Notes: a model not told the origin generated them from the sequence alone. A DNA stretch of 19,580 bases from a bacterium (GCA_030629485.1 DAOVOW010000002.1:1-19580), one strand, 5' to 3'; shown: positions 1 to 7,544, counted from the first letter of the stretch. Numbers and translations: made by a program.

Positions 1-177
1 CAGTTTGGGAAACCGTACATGTTGATCGGTGGCTTGCATGGATTCAATGAGTTCGGATTGATTAAGGATTTGCATTCCGTTTGTCCTACTCATTGCACTC
101 AGCACATACCGGAGATCAAGTCCATGTATCCGGATATGTACATCCAGGGGGGAGTCGGGACGGTTATTGAGATATGA
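1..177 (+). CDS. MBL-fold metallo-hydrolase, C-terminal fragment
   Basis: Frame 1 is open from the window edge to TGA at 175-177, giving the last 58 residues of a protein. The segment carries GGLHGF, then CPTHCTQ, and ends in GGVGTVIEI. This pattern is typical of the C-terminus of metallo-beta-lactamase-fold hydrolases related to the archaeal dihydropterin/RFA-P-type enzymes, where the late histidines belong to the metal site. Substrate is unknown. In many anaerobes such hydrolases lie near NifX-like proteins and radical SAM enzymes, as here. The next gene begins just downstream, or overlaps if its upstream TTG start is used, so the two are probably co-transcribed. The N-terminal HxHxDH motif lies outside the window, so the family call rests on the tail alone. 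Confidence 0.72.
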   Translation, partial: QFGKPYMLIGGLHGFNEFGLIKDLHSVCPTHCTQHIPEIKSMYPDMYIQGGVGTVIEI

Positions 178-217
178 GGAATGGCTACTCGAAATCGTCA
201 GCAGGAATACCGGAAAG

Positions 218-1567
218 ATGAAGCACTTGCCTTCCAAAGAAGATCTCTGCAGGAAATTGTTGACCGTTGTGGACAGTATATCGGACGGTGTTTTCGCCGT
301 CGATATGGACTGGAAGATAACCTTTCTCAATAAAGCAGCAGAACGGATTACCGGCTTCAAGGCTGAGGAAGCGATTGGAAAGACTTGCGCGGAGATTTTC
401 CGGACTGATATATGTAACGGCAACTGTGCCTTGAAACGGACCATGGCTACAGAGAAACCGGTTATCAATCAGCCTGTCTGTATCACCAATAGGGAAGGTA
501 AGCTTATTCCTATTAGTATATCTACGGCGTTACTGAGAGACCAGCATGGTCGGATTATAGGTGGCGTGGAAACCTTTCGAGACCTCGATCTGGTCAGGCA
601 AGTGCAAGGGGAGTTCGAGGCGAGGTATACGTATGAGAATATGATCAGCCGCAGCCGGAAAATGCTGGACATCTTCCATCTTCTCCCTGCGATAGCGCAA
701 AGCGGAAGCACTGTATTGATCGAAGGAGAAAGTGGAACCGGCAAGGAGTTGATCGCGCGCGCAATACACAGCCTTGGTTCCAGAAAACGAGGACCATTCA
801 TAAGCATTAATTGCGGCGCTCTTCCCGACACACTCCTCGAATCTGAACTGTTCGGATATGTAGCCGGTGCGTTTACCGATGCCAAGAAAGACAAGAAGGG
901 TCGCTTCGCGCTCGCCGAGAAAGGTACCTTGCTACTGGATGAGATTGGCGATGTTTCATCGGCAATGCAGGTTAAGTTGCTCAGGGTTCTGCAGGAAAAG
1001 ACCTTTGAGCCTCTGGGGAGTACTCAATCTGTTGTGGCCGACGTGAGAGTTGTAGCTGCCACCAACAGGTCACTTGACAAACTTGTCTCTGAAGGGCAAT
1101 TCAGGAAGGACCTGTTTTACCGTATCAACGTCATCAGAATCTCGCTTCCTCCATTGCGGGAAAGGCGAGAGGATATACCACTGCTGGCGGATCATTTTGT
1201 CCAGCGGTTCAACAGACTGCGTCAAACCAATATCTCAGGCATTTCATCACGAGCCCTCAAGCTTCTAATGGCATACAACTACCCGGGCAATATCCGAGAG
1301 CTCGAAAACATTATTGAACACGCCTTTGTACTTAGCCCCGGGGGAGTCATTAAACCGGAAGATCTGCCGGAGAACCTTCAGGCAAGAGGGGCCATCCCAG
1401 TTGTTGAGATAGCCAGCACTATGAAGGAGATGGAATCTTTGTTCATAATGGCAGCCCTGAAACGACACAACTGGAACCGCACGGAAACTGCTAAAGACCT
1501 TGCCATCAATCCGTCGACTCTCTACAGAAAAATCAAGAAGCTTGGCTTGAAAATACCCTTAGAGTGA
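218..1567 (+). CDS. Sigma-54-dependent transcriptional activator (PAS, AAA+, Fis-type HTH)
   Basis: This is a bacterial enhancer-binding protein that uses ATP hydrolysis to open sigma-54 RNA polymerase complexes. Numbering is from ATG 218 (449 aa). A PAS sensor covers about residues 15-125. Walker A GESGTGKE is at 170-177, the sigma-54 contact loop reads GAFTDA at 217-222 (classically GAFTGA), Walker B LLLDEIGD is at 238-245, and a Fis-like helix-turn-helix is at about 415-444. There is no receiver domain, so the signal probably enters through PAS. Three cysteines (57, 66, 70; C-x8-C-x3-C) in the PAS could hold a metal, an Fe-S cluster or a redox switch (inference). The start is uncertain: TTG at 167 would add 17 residues and overlap the previous gene, whereas ATG 218 has AGGA 11 bases upstream. 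A matching promoter and a likely binding site follow directly. Confidence 0.92.
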   Translation: MKHLPSKEDLCRKLLTVVDSISDGVFAVDMDWKITFLNKAAERITGFKAEEAIGKTCAEIFRTDICNGNCALKRTMATEKPVINQPVCITNREGKLIPISISTALLRDQHGRIIGGVETFRDLDLVRQVQGEFEARYTYENMISRSRKMLDIFHLLPAIAQSGSTVLIEGESGTGKELIARAIHSLGSRKRGPFISINCGALPDTLLESELFGYVAGAFTDAKKDKKGRFALAEKGTLLLDEIGDVSSAMQVKLLRVLQEKTFEPLGSTQSVVADVRVVAATNRSLDKLVSEGQFRKDLFYRINVIRISLPPLRERREDIPLLADHFVQRFNRLRQTNISGISSRALKLLMAYNYPGNIRELENIIEHAFVLSPGGVIKPEDLPENLQARGAIPVVEIASTMKEMESLFIMAALKRHNWNRTETAKDLAINPSTLYRKIKKLGLKIPLE

Positions 1568-1593
1568 CACCGATAGCTTTCAGGAGATGGTAT

Positions 1594-1637
1594 TGCACAA
1601 ACGCACGGTAGACCGTGTCGTATCGTGCGTATGTGCA
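1594..1637. promoter_or_regulatory. Long inverted repeat, candidate enhancer (UAS) for the sigma-54 activator
   Basis: Arms TGCACAAACGCACG (1594-1607) and CGTGCGTATGTGCA (1624-1637) are inverted copies matching at 13 of 14 positions, with a 16-base spacer. The spacer edge holds a smaller palindrome, ACGGT-AG-ACCGT (1605-1616). The centre lies about 135 bases upstream of the -24 box at 1752, a usual distance for a sigma-54 enhancer. It starts 26 bases after the activator stop. No T-run follows, so a terminator is less likely. Binding by the neighbouring activator is inference. A weaker pair, CTAACG (1690-1695) and CGTTAG (1716-1721), lies between it and the promoter. Confidence 0.55.
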
Positions 1638-1749
1638 CGTTTCATGCCATTAGCTACTCTTAACCGTCGGTGTCTTATCGGTAATATGTCTAACGTAAGA
1701 AGTTGTATATCAGTGCGTTAGGGCGTTACTCTGGTTGTGGGTGATTGTC

Positions 1750-1766
1750 TTGGCATGGAATATGCG
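1750..1766 (+). promoter_or_regulatory. Sigma-54 (-24/-12) promoter
   Basis: The sequence TTGGCATGGAATATGCG matches the consensus YTGGCACGrNNNTTGCW at nearly every position. The invariant GG (1752-1753) and GC (1764-1765) are separated by exactly 10 bases. Transcription should start near 1777, about 27 bases before ATG 1804 of the DUF2173 gene. It lies directly behind a sigma-54 activator gene, which strongly supports function. Assignment is from sequence only. Confidence 0.78.
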
Positions 1767-1803
1767 TTCAGTCCGCTCAAACGATAGAGAAGGAGATGAT
1801 ACA

Positions 1804-2157
1804 ATGATAGGACTTGATAGGTTAATGAAGATCAAGGGAGTTGTCGCAGCCGGTCAGTTCTCTGACGATGGCAAGGTTATTCGAAAGGTTGGTGAATTGC
1901 CGGAGGACCTGATGAAGAGCGCTAGACTGTGCGTGCAGCAAAATGAAAGCTCCCGCGAATTCTTAAAGGCACTTGATGACAGGTCAGAAAGGGACTGGCA
2001 ACCGCTCATGGGTTGGATAGTTTGGGGTGGTAAATACTCGGTGGTTGTAGTTGGCAACACGCGCGTGTTTGTCGAGACCAGCCGTGGAGATTACAACCAG
2101 TTGATGATTGACCTGGCCGGATCGGAAGGAACTGGTCCTCGGCCCATGAACTACTAG
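1804..2157 (+). CDS. DUF2173 family protein (roadblock/LC7-like)
   Basis: A 117-aa soluble protein recognised as DUF2173 from its opening MIGLDRLMKIKGVVAAGQF, the central LMGWIVWGGKYSVVVVGNTRVFVET and overall length. The alternating strands and helices resemble the roadblock/LC7 fold, but no biochemical function is established for the family. ATG 1804 is preferred over upstream in-frame starts because AAGGAG (from 1789) sits just before it, and because the earlier start at 1735 lies upstream of the predicted transcription start. As the first gene behind the -24/-12 promoter it should be the most directly activator-controlled gene. It may act as a small sensor or scaffold for the operon (inference). 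Confidence 0.85.
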   Translation: MIGLDRLMKIKGVVAAGQFSDDGKVIRKVGELPEDLMKSARLCVQQNESSREFLKALDDRSERDWQPLMGWIVWGGKYSVVVVGNTRVFVETSRGDYNQLMIDLAGSEGTGPRPMNY

Positions 2158-2234
2158 CACTAAAGGTTGATCGCGAATGATACACAACTCTGTACCCTAT
2201 TACGATGCAACAATACACTATGGAGGTAACTGTT

Positions 2235-2426
2235 ATGACTGAGAAGAAACAAGAGAAGCCGAAGCTGGGTGAAGGCATTTTGCACGAAAGCGCCAGACCC
2301 ATGAGGGTTTACATCGGTGATGACGGCGTCATGTACCTGTGCGACAAGGACGTCGACCGTAACAAGCCTCTGAAAGAGCAGGCTTGCTGGACCTGCGATC
2401 AAGTGCTTTTCACTCGCGGTGGTTGA
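2235..2426 (+). CDS. Small Cys-containing protein, unrecognised (63 aa)
   Basis: I do not recognise a named family. ATG 2235 is preceded by GGAGG at 2221-2225, a good ribosome site, and rejects the longer reading from 2205. The N-terminus is highly charged (MTEKKQEKPKLGEG) and the middle reads VYIGDDGVMYLCDKDVD. The tail contains CWTCDQV and ends FTRGG. Three cysteines, two as CxxC, could bind a metal or form a redox pair. No signal peptide or membrane segment is visible. It lies 77 bases after the DUF2173 gene and before a SEC-C mini-protein that also has a Cys cluster. A modified-peptide precursor is conceivable given the Gly-Gly end and a radical SAM enzyme in the cluster, but nothing proves it. 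Confidence 0.75.
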   Translation: MTEKKQEKPKLGEGILHESARPMRVYIGDDGVMYLCDKDVDRNKPLKEQACWTCDQVLFTRGG

Positions 2427-2482
2427 GTCTCAAAGGACAGCAATTACGGATACACTCCTCTTGCAAAGGAACCATCGCTCAG

Positions 2483-2520
2483 AACAGCCAGCCCGCGTAC
2501 TGTTATTTGGGGTGGCTGTT
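2483..2520 (+). other. Intra-operon stem-loop
   Basis: AACAGCCAGCCC (2483-2494) pairs with GGGGTGGCTGTT (2509-2520) at 11 of 12 positions around a 14-base loop. It fills the gap between the 63-aa gene and the SEC-C gene. No T-run follows at once (the first T6 run, 2541-2546, is inside the next gene). A processing or mRNA-stability element, or a partial attenuator, is more likely than a strong terminator. Confidence 0.45.
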
Positions 2521-2533
2521 GAAAGAATCTGTC

Positions 2534-2707
2534 ATGGGATTTTTTGATAAGCTTTTTAATCGTCCTCCCAAGTCTGCTGTGAATCTTGGACACAACAGTC
2601 CCTGCTGGTGCGGCAGCGGCAAGAAGTACAAGAGATGTCACTATACATCGGATCAGAAGTACTTCAATGCCAAGATAATGCATGCTGCCTGCAAGACCTC
2701 CGGGTGA
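2534..2707 (+). CDS. SEC-C motif mini-protein
   Basis: A 57-aa protein starting MGFFDKLF and carrying the zinc-binding SEC-C signature CWCGSGKKYKRCH in its middle, here nearly the whole protein. SEC-C motifs (CxCxSGxxxxxCH) bind Zn through three Cys and one His. They are best known from the SecA C-terminus, where they contact SecB and ribosomes, but stand-alone copies are common and mostly uncharacterised. ATG 2534 was chosen because it places the family's usual short hydrophobic N-terminus at the start; a longer in-frame reading from 2384 would run back through the hairpin and overlap the previous gene. The ribosome site is weak. Its role in this cluster is unknown. Confidence 0.8.
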   Translation: MGFFDKLFNRPPKSAVNLGHNSPCWCGSGKKYKRCHYTSDQKYFNAKIMHAACKTSG

Positions 2708-2777
2708 AAGAGATAAGCGAGGTGAGTTTCACCTCTATCGCGTCGATTCTTCAAGAGTAGGAAGGCAACCCGCAGTT

Positions 2778-3413
2778 GTGGCAAGAATTGAACCATTCGA
2801 AAGACACCCAGCGGAGTATGAGGAATGGTTCGAGAAGAACCATTTCGCCTACTATTCGGAACTCCAGGCGGTTAGGGAGCAATTGCCAAAAAGCGGAGAG
2901 GGGCTCGAAATCGGCGTGGGAACAGGCCGTTTTGCTGCCCCGTTGTGTGTCGAATTCGGAGTTGAACCGTCCTCTCGTATGCGTGAAATCGCAAAACACA
3001 GGGGGATCGAGGTTGTTGGCGGTGTCGCCGAGAGCCTTCCATTCGCGGATGAACAGTTCGACTTTGTTCTCATGGTTACGACAGTCTGCTTTCTTGACGA
3101 CATTGATGCTGCCTGTCGTGAGGCCCGCCGAGTATTAAGACGCACAGGACATTTTATCGTAGGCTTTGTCGATAGCGATTCCCTGCTTGGTAAGCTGTAT
3201 GAAAAGAAAAAGAGGGATAGTGAGTTTTACAGGATCGCCACTTTTTACTCGGTCGATGAGATCGTTTCACACCTTAGGCGAGCCAGTTTTGGACATTTCA
3301 ACGTTGTCCAAACCACTTTTCATCCTTTGAATGAGATCGAGAAAGTTGAACCTGTAGTTAGTGGCTATGGTCAAGGATCATTTGTAGTGATTAGCGCCGG
3401 GAAAGAGGATTGA
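2778..3413 (+). CDS. Class I SAM-dependent methyltransferase
   Basis: A 211-aa Rossmann-fold methyltransferase. Motif I reads EIGVGTG at residues 44-50, an acidic loop VEPS follows, then VAESLPFADEQFDFVLMV as motifs II/III, and ARRVLRRTGHFIVGFVD at the typical post-motif strand. This is the Methyltransf_11 / UbiE-like pattern; the methyl acceptor cannot be read from sequence. GTG 2778 is favoured because AGGAAGG (2759-2765) precedes it and the resulting N-terminus ARIEPFERHPAEYEEWF matches the family. The open frame reaches back to 2682, which would overlap the SEC-C gene by 26 bases. The following permease starts 48 bases on, so the genes are likely in one operon. Confidence 0.85.
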   Translation: MARIEPFERHPAEYEEWFEKNHFAYYSELQAVREQLPKSGEGLEIGVGTGRFAAPLCVEFGVEPSSRMREIAKHRGIEVVGGVAESLPFADEQFDFVLMVTTVCFLDDIDAACREARRVLRRTGHFIVGFVDSDSLLGKLYEKKKRDSEFYRIATFYSVDEIVSHLRRASFGHFNVVQTTFHPLNEIEKVEPVVSGYGQGSFVVISAGKED

Positions 3414-3460
3414 GAGATGTCGCGGCAGTCTGAAAAGACCCTACGAGGGAGCCCGGTGAC

Positions 3461-4483
3461 ATGATTGACAGCTTGAACACTGCGGTGATGATTACAGGCT
3501 TTGTTTTGCTGATGATGCTTGTTATCGAGTACGTTAATGTCATAACCAGAGGGTCATGGCAAAACAGCTTAGCAAAGCGCAGGTGGACGCAGTATCTTCT
3601 TGCAGTTGTCCTTGGCGCCACTCCCGGCTGTATGGGTGCTTTTGCAGTCGTCGCCATGTTCTCTCATCGGGTTGTGTCATTTGGAGCGCTGGTCGCAGCC
3701 ATGATTGCTACCAGCGGCGACGAAGCATTTGTAATGTTGGCGCTTTTCCCCGAAAAAGCTCTTCTTCTGACCGCGATTCTTGTTATTATCGCCTTCGGAG
3801 TTGGTTGGTTAACAGATATGGTCGTATCAAAGCGGGTCGAAACGAGGTTTGAGGCGTGCCGTCAACTTGAAGTTCATGAGTCGGAATTCTGCGATTGTTT
3901 TCCAAAAGATAATGTCTTCATGCAATGGCGGCACCTATCCTTGGCCAGAGGCGTTTTGAGTGTGGCTCTACTGTTGTTTGTGCTGGGTATAGCCATTGGG
4001 TCAATCGGACCGCAGGTTTGGGATTGGAAGCGCATAACCTTATTGATTGCCGGATTGGGCGGGCTCTTTATCACAACCACCGTCCCCGAACATTTCTTGC
4101 AGGAACATCTCTGGAAACATGTAGTTCTCAAACATGGACGAAGCATTTTCCTATGGACCCTCGGGGCGCTTCTGGTTGCTCACATTATCACAAACCAGTT
4201 GCACTTGGAGGGGTACATTCAGGCTAATGCGCTTCTTGTAATTCTTGTTGCCTGTCTTCTTGGAATCATCCCGGAATCCGGTCCCCATCTGTTTTTTGTC
4301 ACATTGTATGCTCAGGGGACCGTTCCTTTTGCCGTACTACTTGCCAGTTCTATCGTCCAGGATGGTCACGGCATGCTTCCAATGTTAGCGCACTCACGAT
4401 GGGGCTTCCTGCTGGTCAAAGGAATCAACCTGTTTGTCGGTTTGGCAGTGGGTGTCTTAGTCTATTTCGGAGGATGGCTATGA
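3461..4483 (+). CDS. ArsP_2-type (10-TM) putative heavy-metal exporter
   Basis: A 340-aa integral membrane protein recognised as the ArsP_2 / putative metal exporter family. Two signature blocks are present: ATPGCMGAF followed by FGALVAAMIATSGDEAFVM in the first half, and GIIPESGPHLFF followed by SSIVQDGHGMLPML in the second. They look like internal pseudo-repeats with conserved polar residues inside membrane helices. Hydrophobic segments cover both halves. The hydrophilic centre (about residues 130-150) reads EACRQLEVHESEFCDCF, a Cys/His-rich loop that could bind a soft metal. The exported ion is unproven; family labels (arsenic, manganese, heavy metal) are predictions. ATG 3461 has GAGGGAG upstream. 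It lies within the sigma-54 cluster, suggesting export or import of a metal linked to the cluster's purpose. Confidence 0.85.
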   Translation: MIDSLNTAVMITGFVLLMMLVIEYVNVITRGSWQNSLAKRRWTQYLLAVVLGATPGCMGAFAVVAMFSHRVVSFGALVAAMIATSGDEAFVMLALFPEKALLLTAILVIIAFGVGWLTDMVVSKRVETRFEACRQLEVHESEFCDCFPKDNVFMQWRHLSLARGVLSVALLLFVLGIAIGSIGPQVWDWKRITLLIAGLGGLFITTTVPEHFLQEHLWKHVVLKHGRSIFLWTLGALLVAHIITNQLHLEGYIQANALLVILVACLLGIIPESGPHLFFVTLYAQGTVPFAVLLASSIVQDGHGMLPMLAHSRWGFLLVKGINLFVGLAVGVLVYFGGWL

Positions 4484-4602
4484 TACCGCGGAATAGTACC
4501 AGAAGCTGCTTCCCCGACGGGAACTATCATAGAAACAAGAGAAGTGATATATTGTAATTGTATAGTGGTGTCTCAACCGGGAACAACAGGGAAAGTAACA
4601 GG

Positions 4603-5772
4603 ATGAACAAAACATTCCGAATATCAAATAGAGTTTCACAGATCCCGAAATCGGCGATCCACGAGATGACGAGATTGTCAAAGGAAGTCGATGATGTAGC
4701 GTTTCTCTCTTGGGCAAAGCCGACTTCAGGTACACCCGAACACATTAACGAAGGTGCCATTACAGCTATCAGAAATGGCTCTGTTGGCGGATACTCCGAG
4801 AACGCCGGTCTTGTGAGTCTTAGGAAGGCAATAGTTGAAAAACTGAAAAGGGATAACGACATAGAGGCTGACATCTCGCAGATTCTCGTTACGGTGGGCG
4901 CTATCGAAGGACTCTCCGCCGCCGTAATGGCGATAATCGATCCCGGAGATGAGGTGCTTCTGTTTACCCCGACCTATTCCACCCACATCCGGCAGGTTGT
5001 AATCGCTTCGGGAAAACCGGTATTGATCCCCACTGTCGAAGAAGAAGGTTTCGCCCTTGATTTCGACGCCATCAGAAAAGCAATCTCTCCTAAGACGAAA
5101 GCGATCATCTGCTGCTCGCCCAATAATCCGACCGGCACGGTTTTCTCCGAGAAAGAACTCCGCGAATTGGCCTCGCTCGCATTGCAGCATAACCTCATGA
5201 TCGTTACGGACGAAGCATACGAGTACTTCGTCTTCGACGGCCACCAGCACTTTTCTATCGCCTCTATTCCCGAGATGAAAGGGCATGTTATTAGTTGCTA
5301 CACGTTCACGAAAACATACGCCATGACAGGCTGGCGTATCGGCTACCTGCACGCGGATGAATCGTTGATTCCACAGATCACGAAGGCACACATCCCCTTC
5401 GCTATATGCGCGCCGGTAGTGTCTCAATATGCGGCACTTGCCGCCCTGGAGGGTCCTCAGGATTGCGTCTCCGAGTTCAGGGCACACTATCTTACCGCTC
5501 GCAATCTTATGTGCGAACGCCTTGATGATCTTGATTCGGTTTTTGCATATTACAAACCGGACGGTTCCTATCTCATGTTTCCGAAAATACTGTTGGAGGA
5601 GGGAAAGGACTCAATGGCTTTCTGTAAGAACCTTTTGAAAAACGGCAAAGTGTCAACAACACCGGGCATAGCCTTTGGGCCGACGGGCGAAAGTCACTTG
5701 AGACTCTCATTCTGCGTCCCCCTGGACGAGATCAACAAGGCTTTTGACAGGATAAAGGCACTGTTCGTATGA
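4603..5772 (+). CDS. PLP-dependent aminotransferase, class I/II
   Basis: A fold-type I aminotransferase of 389 aa. The SPNNPTGT block is at 172-179, the PLP-binding aspartate in VTDEAYEYF is at about 203, the Schiff-base lysine is K237 in TFTKTYAMTGWRIGY, and the carboxylate-binding arginine lies in LRLSFC near the end. The family moves amino groups between amino acids and 2-oxo acids; substrate is not decidable here. ATG 4603 was chosen over TTG 4558; a GGGAA stretch lies 11-15 bases upstream. The 119-base gap after the permease is the largest so far in the cluster, so an internal promoter is possible, though I see no convincing one. Confidence 0.93.
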   Translation: MNKTFRISNRVSQIPKSAIHEMTRLSKEVDDVAFLSWAKPTSGTPEHINEGAITAIRNGSVGGYSENAGLVSLRKAIVEKLKRDNDIEADISQILVTVGAIEGLSAAVMAIIDPGDEVLLFTPTYSTHIRQVVIASGKPVLIPTVEEEGFALDFDAIRKAISPKTKAIICCSPNNPTGTVFSEKELRELASLALQHNLMIVTDEAYEYFVFDGHQHFSIASIPEMKGHVISCYTFTKTYAMTGWRIGYLHADESLIPQITKAHIPFAICAPVVSQYAALAALEGPQDCVSEFRAHYLTARNLMCERLDDLDSVFAYYKPDGSYLMFPKILLEEGKDSMAFCKNLLKNGKVSTTPGIAFGPTGESHLRLSFCVPLDEINKAFDRIKALFV

Positions 5773-5842
5773 TACCCGGGAGTCATTACATGATTACGCA
5801 GAATCGCAACGGACGCTGCATAGTAGTTGAGAAGGTGAAATA

Positions 5843-6769
5843 ATGTATGTTTATGGACCCGTTCCGTCGCGCAGGTTAGGACGATCGCTGGGCGTTAGCC
5901 CGATTCCACCCAAGACGTGCTCTTACTCCTGCGTGTACTGCCAGTTGGGAAGGACAACACAACTTCGAGCAGGGAGAAAAAGCTTTTTCCCCAAAGAAGA
6001 TATCCTTGCTGAGATCATTGAGTCAGCACCGAAGGATGGAACGGACTATGTCACGTTTGTCGGTGATGGTGAACCTACCCTGAACAAAGACCTGGGCTGG
6101 CTCATACAGCGTACCAAAGAGAAACTGCATCTGCCTGTGGCTGTGATAACAAATGGTTCATTGCTATTCAAGGAAGATGTCAGAGAAGATCTTGGCAAAG
6201 CTGATGTCGTGGTACCGACTTTGGATGCGGGCAATGAAAGAATGTTCAGGATCATCAACCAATCCAGTCGGCGTATTCGTTTCAAGAAAATGCTGCAGGG
6301 TCTGATAGACTTCAGACCCGAATACTCCGGGCAGATATGGATGGAGGTCATGCTAATCAAGGATCTGAATGATACTACCATGGAATTGCAGGCTGTCAAG
6401 CACGCTATTGATATGATTAACCCGGATAGGGTGTATGTTCTTACCCCAATCCGTCCGCCGGCAGAACCCTGGGTGAGGCCATCAGATCCGGAGACTATTC
6501 TGAAAGCGCAGGAAATCATTGGGAGCGCTATACCGGTAACAGGGGTGGAGACCGGTCAATTCGGTTTGGGGGAATTCTCAGATGCCAGACAGGCTATTCT
6601 GGAAATCGGTTCGCGTCACCCCCTGCGCCGGGAGCAGGTGGCCGAAATAGAAAAAGAATTTTCCATATCAGGCGTAGTCAGACAAATGGTAGAAAACAAG
6701 GAACTAGTCAATGTTAAGTATAATGGTGAAGAATATCTGCTTCCCGGGCATTTCGCCAGGGGTAGATAG
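5843..6769 (+). CDS. Radical SAM protein (COG0731-like)
   Basis: A 308-aa radical SAM enzyme. C26, C30 and C33 form the canonical CxxxCxxC that holds the 4Fe-4S cluster. FVGDGEPTL downstream is the SAM-binding GGE-like motif. The opening YGPVPSRRLGRSLGVSP is characteristic of a conserved group related to wyosine-type COG0731 proteins whose substrates are unknown. No SPASM or B12 domain is visible. The last 60 residues (REQVAEIEKEF to YLLPG) look like a small winged-helix domain. AAGGTG lies before ATG 5843. Such proteins are oxygen-sensitive, which fits an anaerobe. The cupin gene starts 24 bases after its stop, so the two are probably co-transcribed. Confidence 0.9.
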   Translation: MYVYGPVPSRRLGRSLGVSPIPPKTCSYSCVYCQLGRTTQLRAGRKSFFPKEDILAEIIESAPKDGTDYVTFVGDGEPTLNKDLGWLIQRTKEKLHLPVAVITNGSLLFKEDVREDLGKADVVVPTLDAGNERMFRIINQSSRRIRFKKMLQGLIDFRPEYSGQIWMEVMLIKDLNDTTMELQAVKHAIDMINPDRVYVLTPIRPPAEPWVRPSDPETILKAQEIIGSAIPVTGVETGQFGLGEFSDARQAILEIGSRHPLRREQVAEIEKEFSISGVVRQMVENKELVNVKYNGEEYLLPGHFARGR

Positions 6770-6793
6770 ACTCACATAGGAATGGAGGTTCCG

Positions 6794-7126
6794 ATGATGA
6801 ATGCGGTGAGCGTAAATGTGAATGATATGGAATGGCAGGTTTCCGGAGGCTATTCTGCCGGGGCCGAGGAAAAAGTACTTAGTGTTGGTGGCAGTATTGC
6901 CCCAAGAACTATTTTGCTTAAAATCCCTTCGGGCTGGAGCATGGATGCCCATTCCCACATCCATACAGAGCTACACTATGTACTGGAGGGAGAATATGAA
7001 AGCAAAGGTGAAACATATCGATCCGGGACTTTTCGTGTGATTCCAAAAGGAGTGGAGCACGGCCCGTTTGCTTCCAAGACGGGCGCCATCATCCTGGTTA
7101 CCTGGTGTACGTTACAAGATAAATAG
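6794..7126 (+). CDS. Cupin domain protein
   Basis: A single-domain cupin of about 110 aa. Motif 1 fits G(X)5HXH(X)3E(X)6G exactly, from GWSMDAHSHIHTE to LEG. Motif 2 reads GTFRVIPKGVEHGPF, with G, P, G and H in place. The two His, the Glu and the later His should bind one divalent metal. Cupins of this size can be isomerases, dioxygenases or ligand-binding proteins, so function stays open. GGAGG at 6784-6788 lies inside the possible ATG 6782 start and serves ATG 6794 (5-base spacing) or ATG 6797 (8-base spacing). It lies directly behind the radical SAM gene. After it come 205 bases without a convincing gene, holding a CACGGCCGTG palindrome at 7221-7230. Confidence 0.88.
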   Translation: MMNAVSVNVNDMEWQVSGGYSAGAEEKVLSVGGSIAPRTILLKIPSGWSMDAHSHIHTELHYVLEGEYESKGETYRSGTFRVIPKGVEHGPFASKTGAIILVTWCTLQDK

Positions 7127-7331
7127 AACCAGGAATCTATCATGCTCGCTGGGACAAAAACCGATCATGCGTGGCTCGATTGATTATGATTACAGGTTTC
7201 ATCAATTGAACGTGTTTTGTCACGGCCGTGAAGGTTACCGATGAGAACGCGGATTTCACGGAAGGACTGTCTCCGGAATGATATGGAGAGCTTGAAAAAA
7301 CTTGGGTGGATTCTATGGTGGTATTTCGAAG

Positions 7332-7544
7332 ATGAGAGTTACGAACAATACTTCAATCGAGGAATTGATTGAAAAGGTCCCGGAAGCTGTCTCTTACCTA
7401 AGCAGAAGGGGAATCAGGTGTGTTCAATGTGGGGAACCGATCTGGGGAACGCTCGAAGAAGCGGCCAGAGAAAAAGGGTTTGGTGAAGATGATATTAGAC
7501 AATTCATCAAAGACCTGAATGAACTAGGCAAATCAGTAAGGTGA
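7332..7544 (+). CDS. DUF1858 domain protein
   Basis: A 70-aa protein that is almost wholly a DUF1858 domain. It opens with TSIEELIEKVPEAVSYLSRRGIRC and continues CVQCGEPIWGTLEEAA, ending in a short helix DDIRQFIKDLNEL. The family is a small helical domain, often carrying Cys residues and common in anaerobes, where it is sometimes fused to hybrid-cluster or sulfur-related proteins. Here it has two cysteines (CVQC, CxxC) that may bind metal. ATG 7332 is preferred to 7302 because MRVTNNTSIEEL is the usual beginning; the ribosome site is poor. It is followed at 12 bases by the NifX-like gene, so the pair is probably co-translated. Confidence 0.85.
   Translation: MRVTNNTSIEELIEKVPEAVSYLSRRGIRCVQCGEPIWGTLEEAAREKGFGEDDIRQFIKDLNELGKSVR

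Noticed and set aside
4726..5487. 253-aa minus-strand frame opposite the aminotransferase
   Set aside because: It has no family motif and lies fully inside a clear aminotransferase gene on the other strand.
7127..7331. Possible small gene or riboswitch between the cupin and DUF1858 genes
   Set aside because: Only 13-17 codon frames were found; the CACGGCCGTG palindrome alone does not make a known riboswitch.
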